Below, in pieces: positions 1 through 8,395 of a DNA stretch of 64,000 nt. A program made the translations under genes and the position numbers. Under the pieces are notes generated by a model that searched no databases, was not told where the DNA came from, and saw only the letters and a list, made by a program, of their open reading frames with translations. Position 1 is the stretch's first letter. Every line of letters begins with the position of its first letter. This DNA comes from Kordia algicida. GTDB taxonomy: Bacteria > Bacteroidota > Bacteroidia > Flavobacteriales > Flavobacteriaceae. The stretch lies in the NCBI RefSeq assembly GCF_051013375.1, contig NZ_CP142125.1; one strand, written 5' to 3'.

Positions 1-35
1 GATTTGAAAATGTGTTAATTCGTTTCAAACAAGAT

Positions 36-857
36 TTAAGATTTGACGATTCCAAAATCTGTCCACTTTCTGTTTTCGTCTTTTGTCGTTTTTCTAATAG
101 CAAGATTTTTATCAATCGATTCTTGATTTTTATAACCTCTCGGATGATCTAAATGTATACAAACGGCGCTGTAGCGAATTTGTTTACTTTTTAATCCGTA
201 GTTGAATAAACGTTCTCCGAGTTCACGATCTTGTCCGCCATATTGCATGCGTTCGTCAAAACCATTTATCGCAACAATATCTTCTTTCCAACCAGAAGCA
301 TTATGTCCGTTCCAACTTGCATTTGTAGGTGTGATTGCATTTAAAAAGCGTGATTTCAAACCTGCGGAAGTCAGTTTATTATTCTTAAACGATGCTTTCA
401 AACCGTGTTTTTTCAACCATGCAACATCAAAACAATTGCCTTCATAAATATCTTCTTTTGTAATGAGTTTGGAAATATTCATTGGAAGCATAAAGTATCC
501 TCCCGAAAGGAAAAAACCTTCTTCACGATGCTTTACATGATGTTCTACAAAATCGGCTCGCGGAATACAGTCGCCATCCGACATAATAATATACGGCGTG
601 CTACATTTTACAATGGCTTTGTTGAGAATTTGCGATTTCTGAAAGCCATTATCTTCATGCCAAACATGCACAATTGGATAAAAGACTTCTTTGCTGATTT
701 CTTCAATCAAATCAATGGTTTCTTGCTTTGAACCATCGTCGGCAATGACGATTTCAAACAAGCGATAAGTTTGATTGTTGTATCCGTGTAAAACTTTCGC
801 CAACCACTCAGGAGAGTTGTACGTGCTTATAATGATGGAAGTGTCTATTGTTGTCAT
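36..857 (-). CDS. Family 2 glycosyltransferase with galactosyltransferase-like C-terminus
   Basis: Predicted GT-A glycosyltransferase of 273 residues that would add a sugar from a nucleotide donor to a surface glycan at the cytoplasmic face of the inner membrane. The N-terminus IIISTYNSPEWLAKVL is the GT2 start, followed by IADDGS and the metal-binding-type SDGDC near residue 95. The C-terminal NGFDERMQYGGQDRELGERL is the acceptor-side motif of the galactosyltransferase C-terminal domain. No signal peptide or membrane segment is seen. It is divergent from the next glycosyltransferase, with both promoters in a 50-bp gap. Donor and acceptor cannot be told from sequence. Confidence 0.88.
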   Translation of the reverse strand: MTTIDTSIIISTYNSPEWLAKVLHGYNNQTYRLFEIVIADDGSKQETIDLIEEISKEVFYPIVHVWHEDNGFQKSQILNKAIVKCSTPYIIMSDGDCIPRADFVEHHVKHREEGFFLSGGYFMLPMNISKLITKEDIYEGNCFDVAWLKKHGLKASFKNNKLTSAGLKSRFLNAITPTNASWNGHNASGWKEDIVAINGFDERMQYGGQDRELGERLFNYGLKSKQIRYSAVCIHLDHPRGYKNQESIDKNLAIRKTTKDENRKWTDFGIVKS

Positions 858-865
858 ACAGACTG

Positions 866-892
866 CAAAGATAAAGTTTTTTAGTAAGTTTG
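866..892. promoter_or_regulatory. Divergent pair of TAnnTTTG promoter boxes
   Basis: TATCTTTG lies on the minus strand at 873-866, 9 bp ahead of the minus-strand glycosyltransferase start, and TAAGTTTG lies on the plus strand at 885-892. Both match the Bacteroidota -7 consensus exactly; no clear -33 TTG is seen for either. The plus box covers the upstream TTG at 890, which argues that translation of the next gene begins at ATG 908. Confidence 0.6.
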
Positions 893-907
893 CGTTTTAA
901 ATTTATC

Positions 908-1645
908 ATGCCAACATTATCAGTCATTATTCCTACGTATAACGAAGCGCTGTATCTGAAAGATGCGTTGTATTCTGTGCAATTTGCGGATGAAATTATT
1001 GTGATTGATTCGCTGAGTAGCGATGAAACTGTTGCCATTGCAGAAGCGCATGGTTGCAAAGTAATTTCGAGGAAGTTTGATAATTTTTCCAATCAAAAAA
1101 ATCATGCATTGCAATTTGCTACGTGCGATTGGGTGTTGTTTTTAGATGGCGATGAACGCATTACCTATCAGCTTCAAAAAGAGATTATTACCGCAATGAA
1201 TTCTGGAAAACACACGGCGTATAAATTGAATTTCCCACATTTTTACATGAATCGTTTTTTGTATTATCACAATAATGATGTGACGCGTTTGGTAGTACGT
1301 GAAAAGTGTCATTTTGAAGGAAATGTGCACGAAAAATTGATTGTAGATGGAACTGTTGGAAAGCTTAAAAATAAAGTGTTGCATTATACGTACAAAGGTT
1401 TGATGCATTACATCAGCAAGAAAGATAAATACGCGTGGTTTCAGGCAGAACGCATGTTAGAAAAAGGCAAAAAAGCGACGTATTTCCATTTGGCTTTTAA
1501 ACCGATGTACCGTTTTTTCCATGAGTATATTGTAAAACGCGGTTTTATGGATGGCGTTCCAGGTTTGGCTGTTGCTGGTATTAACGCGTATGGCGTTTTT
1601 TCGCGTTACGTAAAATTGATCTTACTTAAAAAAGGAATCAAATAA
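908..1645 (+). CDS. Family 2 glycosyltransferase, WaaE/KdtX-like
   Basis: Predicted 245-residue GT2 enzyme of the type that decorates lipopolysaccharide core. Motifs: SVIIPTYNEALYLKDAL at the start, DEIIVIDSLSSDET near residue 30 and the catalytic-metal region FLDGDERI near residue 85. The C-terminal MYRFFHEYIVKRGFMDG is typical of the WaaE-like branch. I chose ATG 908 over an in-frame TTG at 890 because the TTG lies inside a perfect -7 promoter box. It is a paralogue of the gene at 3437 (same length, same motif order). A hairpin at 1783-1812 closes it against the convergent next gene. Confidence 0.88.
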   Translation: MPTLSVIIPTYNEALYLKDALYSVQFADEIIVIDSLSSDETVAIAEAHGCKVISRKFDNFSNQKNHALQFATCDWVLFLDGDERITYQLQKEIITAMNSGKHTAYKLNFPHFYMNRFLYYHNNDVTRLVVREKCHFEGNVHEKLIVDGTVGKLKNKVLHYTYKGLMHYISKKDKYAWFQAERMLEKGKKATYFHLAFKPMYRFFHEYIVKRGFMDGVPGLAVAGINAYGVFSRYVKLILLKKGIK

Positions 1646-1742
1646 AATAGACACAGTCATTTTCGTACTATTCGTCTACAAAATCCCTTTCATTTATCTA
1701 AAAAAAAAGAGTTGAGCAACGATTTGTCGTAGTTTTGAGTAG

Positions 1743-1761
1743 TGTATTTTTCGAAAATACA
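1743..1761. repeat. Small perfect hairpin upstream of terminator
   Basis: TGTATTTT and AAAATACA form a perfect 8-bp stem with a 3-nt loop, followed by CCCC and a T run. It may act as a first weak terminator for the plus-strand glycosyltransferase. Confidence 0.4.
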
Positions 1762-1782
1762 TTACCCCTTTTTTATTACTAC

Positions 1783-1812
1783 CAAAAGAGTTCTTCCCTA
1801 AGAACTCTTTTG
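1783..1812. terminator. Bidirectional intrinsic terminator
   Basis: CAAAAGAGTTCTT and AAGAACTCTTTTG form a perfect 13-bp stem with a 4-nt loop, with A/T runs on both sides. It sits between the convergent genes ending at 1645 and 1832 and can serve both. Confidence 0.75.
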
Positions 1813-1831
1813 TCTTGAATTTGAAAAAATA

Positions 1832-2557
1832 TTACTTTTTTGGCAAAAACAACGTCATTTTATCAATCGTAACAGCATCCAAATGTCCCATTTTATCTTC
1901 GTTTTTTGTGATGAGGTGTAAATGTATGTTAGCATCGTGATGTGTAAAAATTCCTTTGTGTTCGGTAGAAAAGAAACCGATAATTTCTACTTCTTCATTT
2001 TCAAGTTGATAGTTTACTTGTCCTTGATGTGCTTCTGTTGGCGAGCTAACTTTTGTACCTTTCGGTAGATTTTGAATGTGAATCGTTGCCGTTTTGAGTG
2101 TTCCTGCAAGTTTGAACGCAAACGGACGCTTAAAAGTTTTCGTTTTTTCATCGACGAAAGCTTCAATATCTTTGACCGTTTTGATGTTTGATGGCAATTC
2201 AATTTGAGTCCATTCAGTGACGTTTGCATACACGAAAAAAGGTGCTGTTACTTTGAAATCCTTTTCAACAATCATGGTAGTATCAGAAGTTACTTTAGAC
2301 ACATAACTGTTACCATTATTAATTAAAAGTTCGCCCGAAAGATAACTCACAGGTCCAATTCCGTACAATCCGTTTTTATCAGCAATCGTATCTAAATTGA
2401 TCTTTCCTTGTAACTCGCCTTTCCACATCACATTTTTCATCGCGCTAACGATTTTTACATCTTTATATATGGTCGCTGTTTTTTCTTTTGATGAGGAATT
2501 ACAACCGATAACACAACTAATAACTAAAACTCCTAAAATATTTTTGAATATGTTCAT
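1832..2557 (-). CDS. Acetolactate decarboxylase-like lipoprotein
   Basis: 241 residues. A lipoprotein signal (VLVISCVIGC, Cys19) precedes a domain of the alpha-acetolactate decarboxylase family, which normally turns acetolactate into acetoin. Family marks: GLYGIGPVSYLSGELL near residue 64 (family form GTFxxLDGE) and, near residue 208, HLH followed eleven residues later by GHLD, the spacing of the three zinc-binding histidines. The central segment that carries an active-site arginine in known enzymes reads FAFKLAGTL here, with lysine instead. The export signal is odd for a metabolic enzyme. It could be a true secreted decarboxylase or a metal-binding relative with another role. Confidence 0.72.
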   Translation of the reverse strand: MNIFKNILGVLVISCVIGCNSSSKEKTATIYKDVKIVSAMKNVMWKGELQGKINLDTIADKNGLYGIGPVSYLSGELLINNGNSYVSKVTSDTTMIVEKDFKVTAPFFVYANVTEWTQIELPSNIKTVKDIEAFVDEKTKTFKRPFAFKLAGTLKTATIHIQNLPKGTKVSSPTEAHQGQVNYQLENEEVEIIGFFSTEHKGIFTHHDANIHLHLITKNEDKMGHLDAVTIDKMTLFLPKK

Positions 2558-2581
2558 CTGTTATTTCTTAAACTTTTCGTG

Positions 2582-3304
2582 TTAGAAAAAAAACGATTTC
2601 CCACGACGCAATTTAGATTTAAATTTCTTTAAAGAATCTTCTCCTTTGATGTCCAATCGTTGCACTTCATAATTATTCTTAAAAGGATATTTATTCACTC
2701 GATTTCCAATACGCAATCCAAAAGCAACTTTGTGTTTATGGAGTGTTTCAAAAAATGTTTGTTGCGCCGGATTTTTCCGAGGATATTTTCCATACGGATA
2801 CGCCAACACATTACTTACATTCAATTGATTTTCAACAATAAATGCTTTACATTTTTCAAAATCTTCGTTGATTGTTGCTTCTGAAAGTTCATCGTATTTT
2901 TTATGTGAGAACGAATGCAAACCAAGTTCGATTGTGGCTTCATCCATACTTTTCAGTTGGTCAACTGACATGAGTTTTATCTTGCCTGTATTCCATTCAT
3001 CAACACCATCAACATATTGAAACGGAATGTAAAAACAAGCTTTCAAACCATATTTTTGCAATAACGGATACGCCAATTCTAATTGATTTACATACACATC
3101 ATCAAACGTAATGATGACCGCTTTTTCAGGAAAATCTGAGGGAGATTTCATTTGTTGCAAGTCACCAAAATGCAAACTTGTATAGCCGTTTTCTTTTAAA
3201 TAACGGAATTGCGCTTCTAAATTTTCTGTAGCAATCGTCAATCCGATACTTTCAGAAACTTTAGTCGTAACGGCGTGATACATTAAAATGGGAAGTTTTG
3301 GCAT
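2582..3304 (-). CDS. Polysaccharide deacetylase (carbohydrate esterase 4, NodB-like)
   Basis: 240-residue NodB-fold deacetylase, expected to remove N- or O-acetyl groups from a cell-surface or extracellular polysaccharide. Visible motifs: LPILMYHAV at the N-terminus, ITFDD (general base and first metal aspartate) near residue 66, LGLHSFSHKKY (metal-binding HxxxH) near residue 127 and AYPYGKY near residue 167. No signal peptide is evident, so it is cytoplasmic or unconventionally placed. It lies 24 bp after the lipoprotein start on the same strand, within the glycan region, which fits modification of the same polymer. Confidence 0.85.
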   Translation of the reverse strand: MPKLPILMYHAVTTKVSESIGLTIATENLEAQFRYLKENGYTSLHFGDLQQMKSPSDFPEKAVIITFDDVYVNQLELAYPLLQKYGLKACFYIPFQYVDGVDEWNTGKIKLMSVDQLKSMDEATIELGLHSFSHKKYDELSEATINEDFEKCKAFIVENQLNVSNVLAYPYGKYPRKNPAQQTFFETLHKHKVAFGLRIGNRVNKYPFKNNYEVQRLDIKGEDSLKKFKSKLRRGKSFFF

Positions 3305-3383
3305 GACTTGTTTATTGAATGCTTCAAAAATAACAATCTTTTATTGAAATTATTCTTAAATCCTTTATTCATCCTAAAATCAT

Positions 3384-3391
3384 TACTTTTG
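3384..3391 (+). promoter_or_regulatory. Promoter -7 box TACTTTTG
   Basis: Exact TAnnTTTG match 45 bp ahead of the glycosyltransferase start at 3437. It is followed by TCGCAACAAC, nearly the same start-site context as at 7463 (GCGCAACAAC), another glycosyltransferase promoter. Confidence 0.5.
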
Positions 3392-3436
3392 TCGCAACAA
3401 CAGACTTTTCAAAGTAAAAAGTAGCTTCATTTTTAT

Positions 3437-4192
3437 ATGAATACCAAAATTAGTGCTTTAGCGATTACGTATAACGAAGAAGATAATATTGAAAAATATA
3501 TTGCGCAACTTTCCTTTGCGGACGAAATTATTATTGTAGATTCGTTTAGTACGGACAACACTGTCGAACTTGCCAAAAAGCACAATGTTACACTGCTTCA
3601 ACGAAAATTTGACGATTTTTCTTCGCAGAAAAATTTTGCCATCGATCAAGCATCACACGATTGGATTACTTTTTTTGATTTGGATGAAGAAGTACCAAAA
3701 GCGTTGGCAGATGAAATTATAGCCACTGTAAATTCCTCTACTTCTGAAAAAGCATATCATGTAAAACGTGATTTCCACTTTATGGGAAAACGAATGAAAT
3801 ACAGTGGATTTCAAACAGATATTTCCGTACGATTGTTTCACAAAAAATACTGTCGTTACAACGGAAAACCTGTACATGAAACTATTGAAACTACCGAAAA
3901 GATTGGAAAACTTCAACATGCAGTTGCACATCAAACGTATAAAAGTTTTGACAATTACAACGAAAAATTGAGTCAGTATAGTCGTTTGCAAGCAGCAGCA
4001 TTGTACAAAAAAAATGTACGTCCAAATGCGTATCATTTCTTTTTTCGTCCGTGGTATCGTTTTGTACATCAATACTTTTTACGTTTGGGAATTTTAGACG
4101 GAAAAGAAGGTTTTATTTTATGTTATGTCCATGCATTTTCAGTATTTAAACGCTATTTACAATTGTGGACAATGTACCGAAAAATAGATTAG
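3437..4192 (+). CDS. Family 2 glycosyltransferase, WaaE/KdtX-like (paralogue)
   Basis: 251-residue GT2 enzyme of the lipopolysaccharide-core type. Motifs: ALAITYNEEDNIEKYI, DEIIIVDSFSTDNTVELA and FFDLDEEVPKAL; the usual DGDE of the metal site reads DLDE here. The C-terminus WYRFVHQYFLRLGILDGKEG matches its paralogue at 908. The next gene starts 3 bp after its stop, so the two are almost certainly co-transcribed. The pair may add two successive similar sugars; donor unknown. Confidence 0.88.
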   Translation: MNTKISALAITYNEEDNIEKYIAQLSFADEIIIVDSFSTDNTVELAKKHNVTLLQRKFDDFSSQKNFAIDQASHDWITFFDLDEEVPKALADEIIATVNSSTSEKAYHVKRDFHFMGKRMKYSGFQTDISVRLFHKKYCRYNGKPVHETIETTEKIGKLQHAVAHQTYKSFDNYNEKLSQYSRLQAAALYKKNVRPNAYHFFFRPWYRFVHQYFLRLGILDGKEGFILCYVHAFSVFKRYLQLWTMYRKID

Positions 4193-4195
4193 TAG

Positions 4196-5269
4196 ATGAA
4201 GAACGTTTTTTTAGAATCACACAATATTAAAAATTTACATTTTGGCTTTGGGCAATTCAATTATCATTTGATAAAAGGATTGTATCAGGCAGAAATTGAC
4301 GATTTTAAAATGACGCTTCACGCGAAAAACCTCAGCAAATTAAAAGACGAATTTGGAAATTATTTTGATTATAAAAAGTATCAATCTTTTCGTCGCTATC
4401 CGCTATTGCGCATTCGTAAAAAGTACGATTTGTGGCATTCACTGAACCAAAATATTAAGATTGAACCTTATCATAACATCCCGTATTTGTTGACAGTTCA
4501 CGATGTAAATTTTATAGAAGAAGAATCAAGCGACATGGATCATGAACGCAATGTTCGTTTTCGTGAAAAACTAGAAAGAAGTCACGCTATCACGTATATT
4601 TCAAACTTTGCCAAAGCTTCAACACACAAGTATTTTGACGTGCCAAACGTTCCTGAATACGTGATTTACAACGGAAATCCAATTCGTGAAGTGACGCTTC
4701 CTGAAAATCATCAGCCGAAACAGATTTCAAAAAAACCATATTTGTTTAGTATTGGCGAATTTACACCACGGAAAAACTTTCACACGTTAGTGGAAATGTT
4801 AGCTTTATTGCCTGACTTTAATTTAATTCTTTCGGGAAATAACAATACAGCTTATGCCGATGGAAAACTCGCAGCAACCATTCAAAAACACAACTTACAA
4901 GATCGTGTCATCATTACAGGAAAAATTGGCGATTTAGACAAACAGTATTATCTGCAAAATTGCGCTGCTTTTGTATTTCCATCCTTACGAGAAGGTTTTG
5001 GAATTCCACCAATTGAAGCCATGCGTTTTGGAAAACCCGTATTTTTATCACACAATACTTCATTACCAGAAATTGGTGGCGAACATGCTTTTTTTTGGGA
5101 ACATTATGATCCAAAATATATGGCGCAAGTTGTAGAGAACGGAATGCACACATTTGAAACCAACCGAGAAACTTACGAAAACGCATACATCAAACGTGCA
5201 CAAAGCTTTGATTGGAATGCAACTGCCAAACAATATGAAGACGTGTATCGTAGGTTGCTTGGGTTTTAA
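4196..5269 (+). CDS. Family 4 glycosyltransferase (GT-B fold)
   Basis: 357-residue retaining glycosyltransferase with a GT-B fold. The N-terminal acceptor domain contains LLTVHDVNFIEEES. The C-terminal donor domain starts near residue 180 with SIGEFTPRKNFHTLVEML, then FVFPSLREGFGIPPIEAM near residue 260, the EX7E motif that holds the nucleotide-sugar, and LPEIGGEHAFFWEHYDP. No membrane segment. Translation is probably coupled to the upstream GT2 gene. Probable role: mannosyl- or glucosyl-type transfer in surface glycan assembly; the sugar is not determinable. Confidence 0.9.
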   Translation: MKNVFLESHNIKNLHFGFGQFNYHLIKGLYQAEIDDFKMTLHAKNLSKLKDEFGNYFDYKKYQSFRRYPLLRIRKKYDLWHSLNQNIKIEPYHNIPYLLTVHDVNFIEEESSDMDHERNVRFREKLERSHAITYISNFAKASTHKYFDVPNVPEYVIYNGNPIREVTLPENHQPKQISKKPYLFSIGEFTPRKNFHTLVEMLALLPDFNLILSGNNNTAYADGKLAATIQKHNLQDRVIITGKIGDLDKQYYLQNCAAFVFPSLREGFGIPPIEAMRFGKPVFLSHNTSLPEIGGEHAFFWEHYDPKYMAQVVENGMHTFETNRETYENAYIKRAQSFDWNATAKQYEDVYRRLLGF

Positions 5270-5455
5270 GTTCATTTTTTAAGATTTAAAAAACAACTTT
5301 ATCATAGCAAACTTCTTCTATTTTAGACCAATAACGCTCATTCTTTTACGCTGAGTTTTTATAAAACGTCACTATTAACAGTTTTTTTTCAGGATTGAAA
5401 CAAGTTTATTTGCTTCCATATTAATGAATTCGAAACACCCTAAAACATCACTAAA

Positions 5456-5842
5456 ATGGAAAACTTAATTGCAATTAAAAACAACTACAATTCTTTAGAC
5501 AAATTATATCTTTTTTTAGAATCGGAATCAGATTTTGAATGCACAAAAGAGTATGATATTTGGGAACAACGAACAGATGCAAAAGGACAATTAGCAGAAT
5601 GTATTCTTATAAAGAAAAGCGGAATGCATGCTATTAAATTATTTTTTGTGAATGATAATACAGTAAAAATCAATCACATCATTCCAAATAAAATGTTGCA
5701 TGCGTATTTTGGAAAAAGTGTAAAAGCGCGAAGAAATATCATTGAAATCGTTGCTGGTTTTATCAAACAAGCGTTGCTAAAAGGATCGCAAGAGAAAGCA
5801 TTTAAAGAATTGGAAAACGTAATTCAGAAAGCAGCTGCGTGA
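5456..5842 (+). CDS. Hypothetical protein, 128 residues
   Basis: I do not recognise a family. The product is a soluble mixed alpha/beta protein without signal peptide or membrane segment: an acidic N-terminal half (FLESESDFECTKEYDIWEQR), a basic centre (KSVKARRNIIEIVAGFIKQ) and a helical C-terminus (EKAFKELENVIQKAAA). ATG 5456 follows an A-rich leader. Its stop lies only 16 bp from the end of the convergent next gene and no terminator fits between them. The codon use resembles its neighbours, so I take it as a real gene of unknown role. Confidence 0.6.
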   Translation: MENLIAIKNNYNSLDKLYLFLESESDFECTKEYDIWEQRTDAKGQLAECILIKKSGMHAIKLFFVNDNTVKINHIIPNKMLHAYFGKSVKARRNIIEIVAGFIKQALLKGSQEKAFKELENVIQKAAA

Positions 5843-5858
5843 TTATTGAAAGCTTTCA

Positions 5859-6809
5859 TTACAACTCAAAAATATGTTTTACCCAATTTTCAATTTTATA
5901 TTTAGCAAGAATGGCCTCATCGATGTTTTTATACAGTGAAGTCACGAAATCTGCCGGAATTTCAATAGTATGTTCATCAACCACCAAAATGTTTTGCGGA
6001 TCGTAAAAATCATAATTCACAATATCTTTATTTGTAGTGATGAGCTTTTTGTGATGTCCCAAAGCTTCAAAGATTCGGAAAGACAAACCAACTTGTTCGG
6101 TTCGTTGAATTTCCACAATAATCTTGGCTTTTTGTATCAATTCAGAAACTTCTTGAATCGATTTTTGCGTTGTAATAATCTCCACGTATTCCGCAGGCAT
6201 GTCGCTTCCGTTATACACCTGAATATTATATGACCAATTTTTCTCTTTGAGGTATTTTGCTAAATTTTCAATCAGTGGAAAGCGGTAATCATTCGTAGAA
6301 ATATTAAAAAATTGATAGTCCAATTCGGCATGATTGCTTTCTTCAAAAATATAATTCGTCAAAAATGATAAGTTATATTTAGAAACATCTAAACGATCGT
6401 AACTATAGACTTTATCAAACATCGGAATAATGTCTACCTTTCGCGGAAAACGACGTGTACTATCGTAATAATACGCAATAATTTTTTGTGTTTTGCTTTT
6501 GATGAATTTCAGCAAATCATCCGACAACATATCAGGACGAATGATAAAAATTTCATCTTGTTTGCCGAGTTTCGTCAGTGATACCTTGATACGATCGGTT
6601 ACAAACGTCTTTTTCAAATTCTTTCCTAAAAACAATTTCGAAAAAAAATTTCGTGCTTTATGAAGTGTATTTTTATATTGAAATGCAGGTTTATCCAAAT
6701 ATAAAATCTGTGCATCAACGTGTGCATATTGTTGCAAAGCCTTTTGAATATGCGCGGTATATCCAAACGCAAAAGGTGCAATAATGAGTATTTTCTTGGA
6801 AGGTTTCAA
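5859..6809 (-). CDS. GT-B-like glycosyltransferase-family protein
   Basis: 316 residues. The start KKILIIAPFAFGYTAHIQKAL looks like the N-terminal Rossmann strand of a GT-B enzyme. The C-terminal VGLSFRIFEALGHHKKLITT near residue 245 resembles the donor-binding end of CgeB-like glycosyltransferases (glutamate in FEALG, then a threonine-rich strand). No clear EX7E motif is present, so activity is uncertain. It starts 6 bp after the stop of the upstream methyltransferase gene and is evidently in the same minus-strand operon. Alternative: a non-catalytic polysaccharide biosynthesis protein. Confidence 0.6.
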   Translation of the reverse strand: MKPSKKILIIAPFAFGYTAHIQKALQQYAHVDAQILYLDKPAFQYKNTLHKARNFFSKLFLGKNLKKTFVTDRIKVSLTKLGKQDEIFIIRPDMLSDDLLKFIKSKTQKIIAYYYDSTRRFPRKVDIIPMFDKVYSYDRLDVSKYNLSFLTNYIFEESNHAELDYQFFNISTNDYRFPLIENLAKYLKEKNWSYNIQVYNGSDMPAEYVEIITTQKSIQEVSELIQKAKIIVEIQRTEQVGLSFRIFEALGHHKKLITTNKDIVNYDFYDPQNILVVDEHTIEIPADFVTSLYKNIDEAILAKYKIENWVKHIFEL

Positions 6810-6815
6810 TTGAAA

Positions 6816-7412
6816 TTACACTATAATTCCCAATCCGTTGCAGTGTGGATAGTTATATACATGCTTTCCTGTAGCCTTCGCAATATCAATCACGGCGCGA
6901 CGCACTTCTGGGAAACTCTCCGTGTCGTGAAAAATAGTACATTCGCTATGTTGTGCCGCCCACAATCCGCATTCGTAGGTTTCTTTGTAATTATGAACAA
7001 TATCTACATGCGAGAAGTTATATTGTTTCGTGTCTTTCTTTATCCAATCGCGGTAATCCGACCTTATTAATTCAATATTTTCATACTCAGCCAAAGACGC
7101 TTTTGTCTTTTCATAATGATCGCCTTTATGATCGGTATGTTCGTCTCCGATGAAAATATCAATTCCTTTTACTTCTTTAAAAAAGTTAGAAAAAACAACC
7201 GCAGAATAGCCGAATTCCACACCAAACTCAATACAAGAATCACGACCAATGTCAAAACGCTCCAAAATATCTTCGATAATCAATTCCAAACCTGCCCAAG
7301 CCGTTACCATTTCCTTGATTTTTTCTGGCTTTGACTTTTTGATAGGTTCGTAGGTTTCTATCGGTAATCTTTTGTGTAAAAGGTATTTTTTAAATTTTGA
7401 ACGAATTCCCAT
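6816..7412 (-). CDS. Class I SAM-dependent methyltransferase
   Basis: 198 residues. CIEFGVEFGYSAVVFSNFF near residue 61 is the glycine-rich SAM loop, followed by the acidic end of strand 2 (VKGIDIF). IFHDTESFPEVRRAVIDIA near residue 158 is the HDT segment seen in Methyltransf_24 and cephalosporin-hydroxylase-like proteins, where His/Asp may contact metal or acceptor. It is the first gene of a two-gene minus operon with the GT-B-like protein at 5859, which points to methylation of a surface sugar. The substrate is an inference from context only. Confidence 0.72.
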   Translation of the reverse strand: MGIRSKFKKYLLHKRLPIETYEPIKKSKPEKIKEMVTAWAGLELIIEDILERFDIGRDSCIEFGVEFGYSAVVFSNFFKEVKGIDIFIGDEHTDHKGDHYEKTKASLAEYENIELIRSDYRDWIKKDTKQYNFSHVDIVHNYKETYECGLWAAQHSECTIFHDTESFPEVRRAVIDIAKATGKHVYNYPHCNGLGIIV

Positions 7413-7462
7413 AATTACGATTTGTGTTTTGGCAAAAGTATAAAATTCAATAGAAAATTATG

Positions 7463-7470
7463 TAATTTTG
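7463..7470 (+). promoter_or_regulatory. Promoter -7 box TAATTTTG
   Basis: Exact TAnnTTTG match 16 bp ahead of the glycosyltransferase ATG at 7487, giving a very short leader. The following CGCAACAAC repeats the start-site context seen at 3391. Confidence 0.5.
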
Positions 7471-7486
7471 CGCAACAACTACGTTT

Positions 7487-8395
7487 ATGAAGGATATTTC
7501 TATTGTTATCATCAATTACAACACGGCAAAGTACACACTAGAATGTGTGGAATCTGTCATTAAATTTACAGACAAATCACTGTCGTATGAAATTGTAGTT
7601 GTGGACAATAATTCCAACCCTGAAGATGTTTCACATTTGGAAAAAAACTTTCCAACGCACGAGCATGTTTTACTTCACAAAAGCGTGATTAACACTGGTT
7701 TTGGAGGCGGAAATATGTTTGGTGCGCAATTTACCAATGGGAAATATATTTTATTCCTAAACAATGACGCCATGTTGCTCAACGATTGTTTGTCTATTTT
7801 GCATTTGCACATGGAAAACAATCCGAAAGTTGGTGTAACGACTGCGCAAAATTTTGATGAACATCACCAACATGTTATTTCGTTCGATCACGACAAAGGC
7901 ATTCGAAAATTACTCTTAGGACGTAGTTTTCTTGAGAAAAATTGGAGCAAGCAATTTCCAAAACGAAAAAAGGAATACACCGAACCCGTTTCTGTTAATT
8001 TTGTCAACGGCGCTTTTATGTTTTTTAGACGTGAAGCTTTTGAAAAAGTGGGCGGATTTGACACAAATATCTTTCTCTATTTTGAAGAAATGGACATTTG
8101 TTTTCGCTTACGCAAAGAAGGTTACACAAGTGTATTAGTGCCCGAAGCAAAAATATTGCATTATCAAGGTGTGAGTACAGGCGTTTCCAAAGCGATCAGC
8201 AAAGAAGGAATGATTTCGCATTTATATGTCATTAAGAAAAACTATTCCTATGCAAAATATTTGTTCATCAGAAGCTACTATTGTTTGAGTTTTCTCATCA
8301 AACCCAAAAAATGGTTTATGCTTTCATTGGTGTGGAAAGGTGCGCATTTGTCAGAATCATTGAAACAAAAACAGCAAATTCGATTTGAATCATGA
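7487..8395 (+). CDS. Family 2 glycosyltransferase, rhamnosyltransferase-like
   Basis: 302-residue GT2 enzyme. ISIVIINYNTAKYTLECVES starts the GT-A domain; VVDNNSNPED carries the nucleotide-binding aspartate; NTGFGGGNMFGAQ and LFLNNDAMLL (an NDA in place of the usual DxD) are typical of the WbbL/rhamnosyltransferase branch; FEEMDICFRLRKEGY near residue 203 is the catalytic-base region. The final 50 residues are basic and aromatic (SYYCLSFLIKPKKWFML), fitting peripheral membrane association. The next gene overlaps its stop by 4 bp. Confidence 0.88.
   Translation: MKDISIVIINYNTAKYTLECVESVIKFTDKSLSYEIVVVDNNSNPEDVSHLEKNFPTHEHVLLHKSVINTGFGGGNMFGAQFTNGKYILFLNNDAMLLNDCLSILHLHMENNPKVGVTTAQNFDEHHQHVISFDHDKGIRKLLLGRSFLEKNWSKQFPKRKKEYTEPVSVNFVNGAFMFFRREAFEKVGGFDTNIFLYFEEMDICFRLRKEGYTSVLVPEAKILHYQGVSTGVSKAISKEGMISHLYVIKKNYSYAKYLFIRSYYCLSFLIKPKKWFMLSLVWKGAHLSESLKQKQQIRFES

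Noticed and set aside
202..731. Two open frames on the plus strand inside the first glycosyltransferase gene
   Set aside because: The minus-strand frame has a full GT2 motif set; the plus frames show no protein-like features.
890..907. TTG start at 890 for the second glycosyltransferase
   Set aside because: The codon lies within the -7 promoter box at 885-892; ATG 908 begins directly before the conserved first strand.
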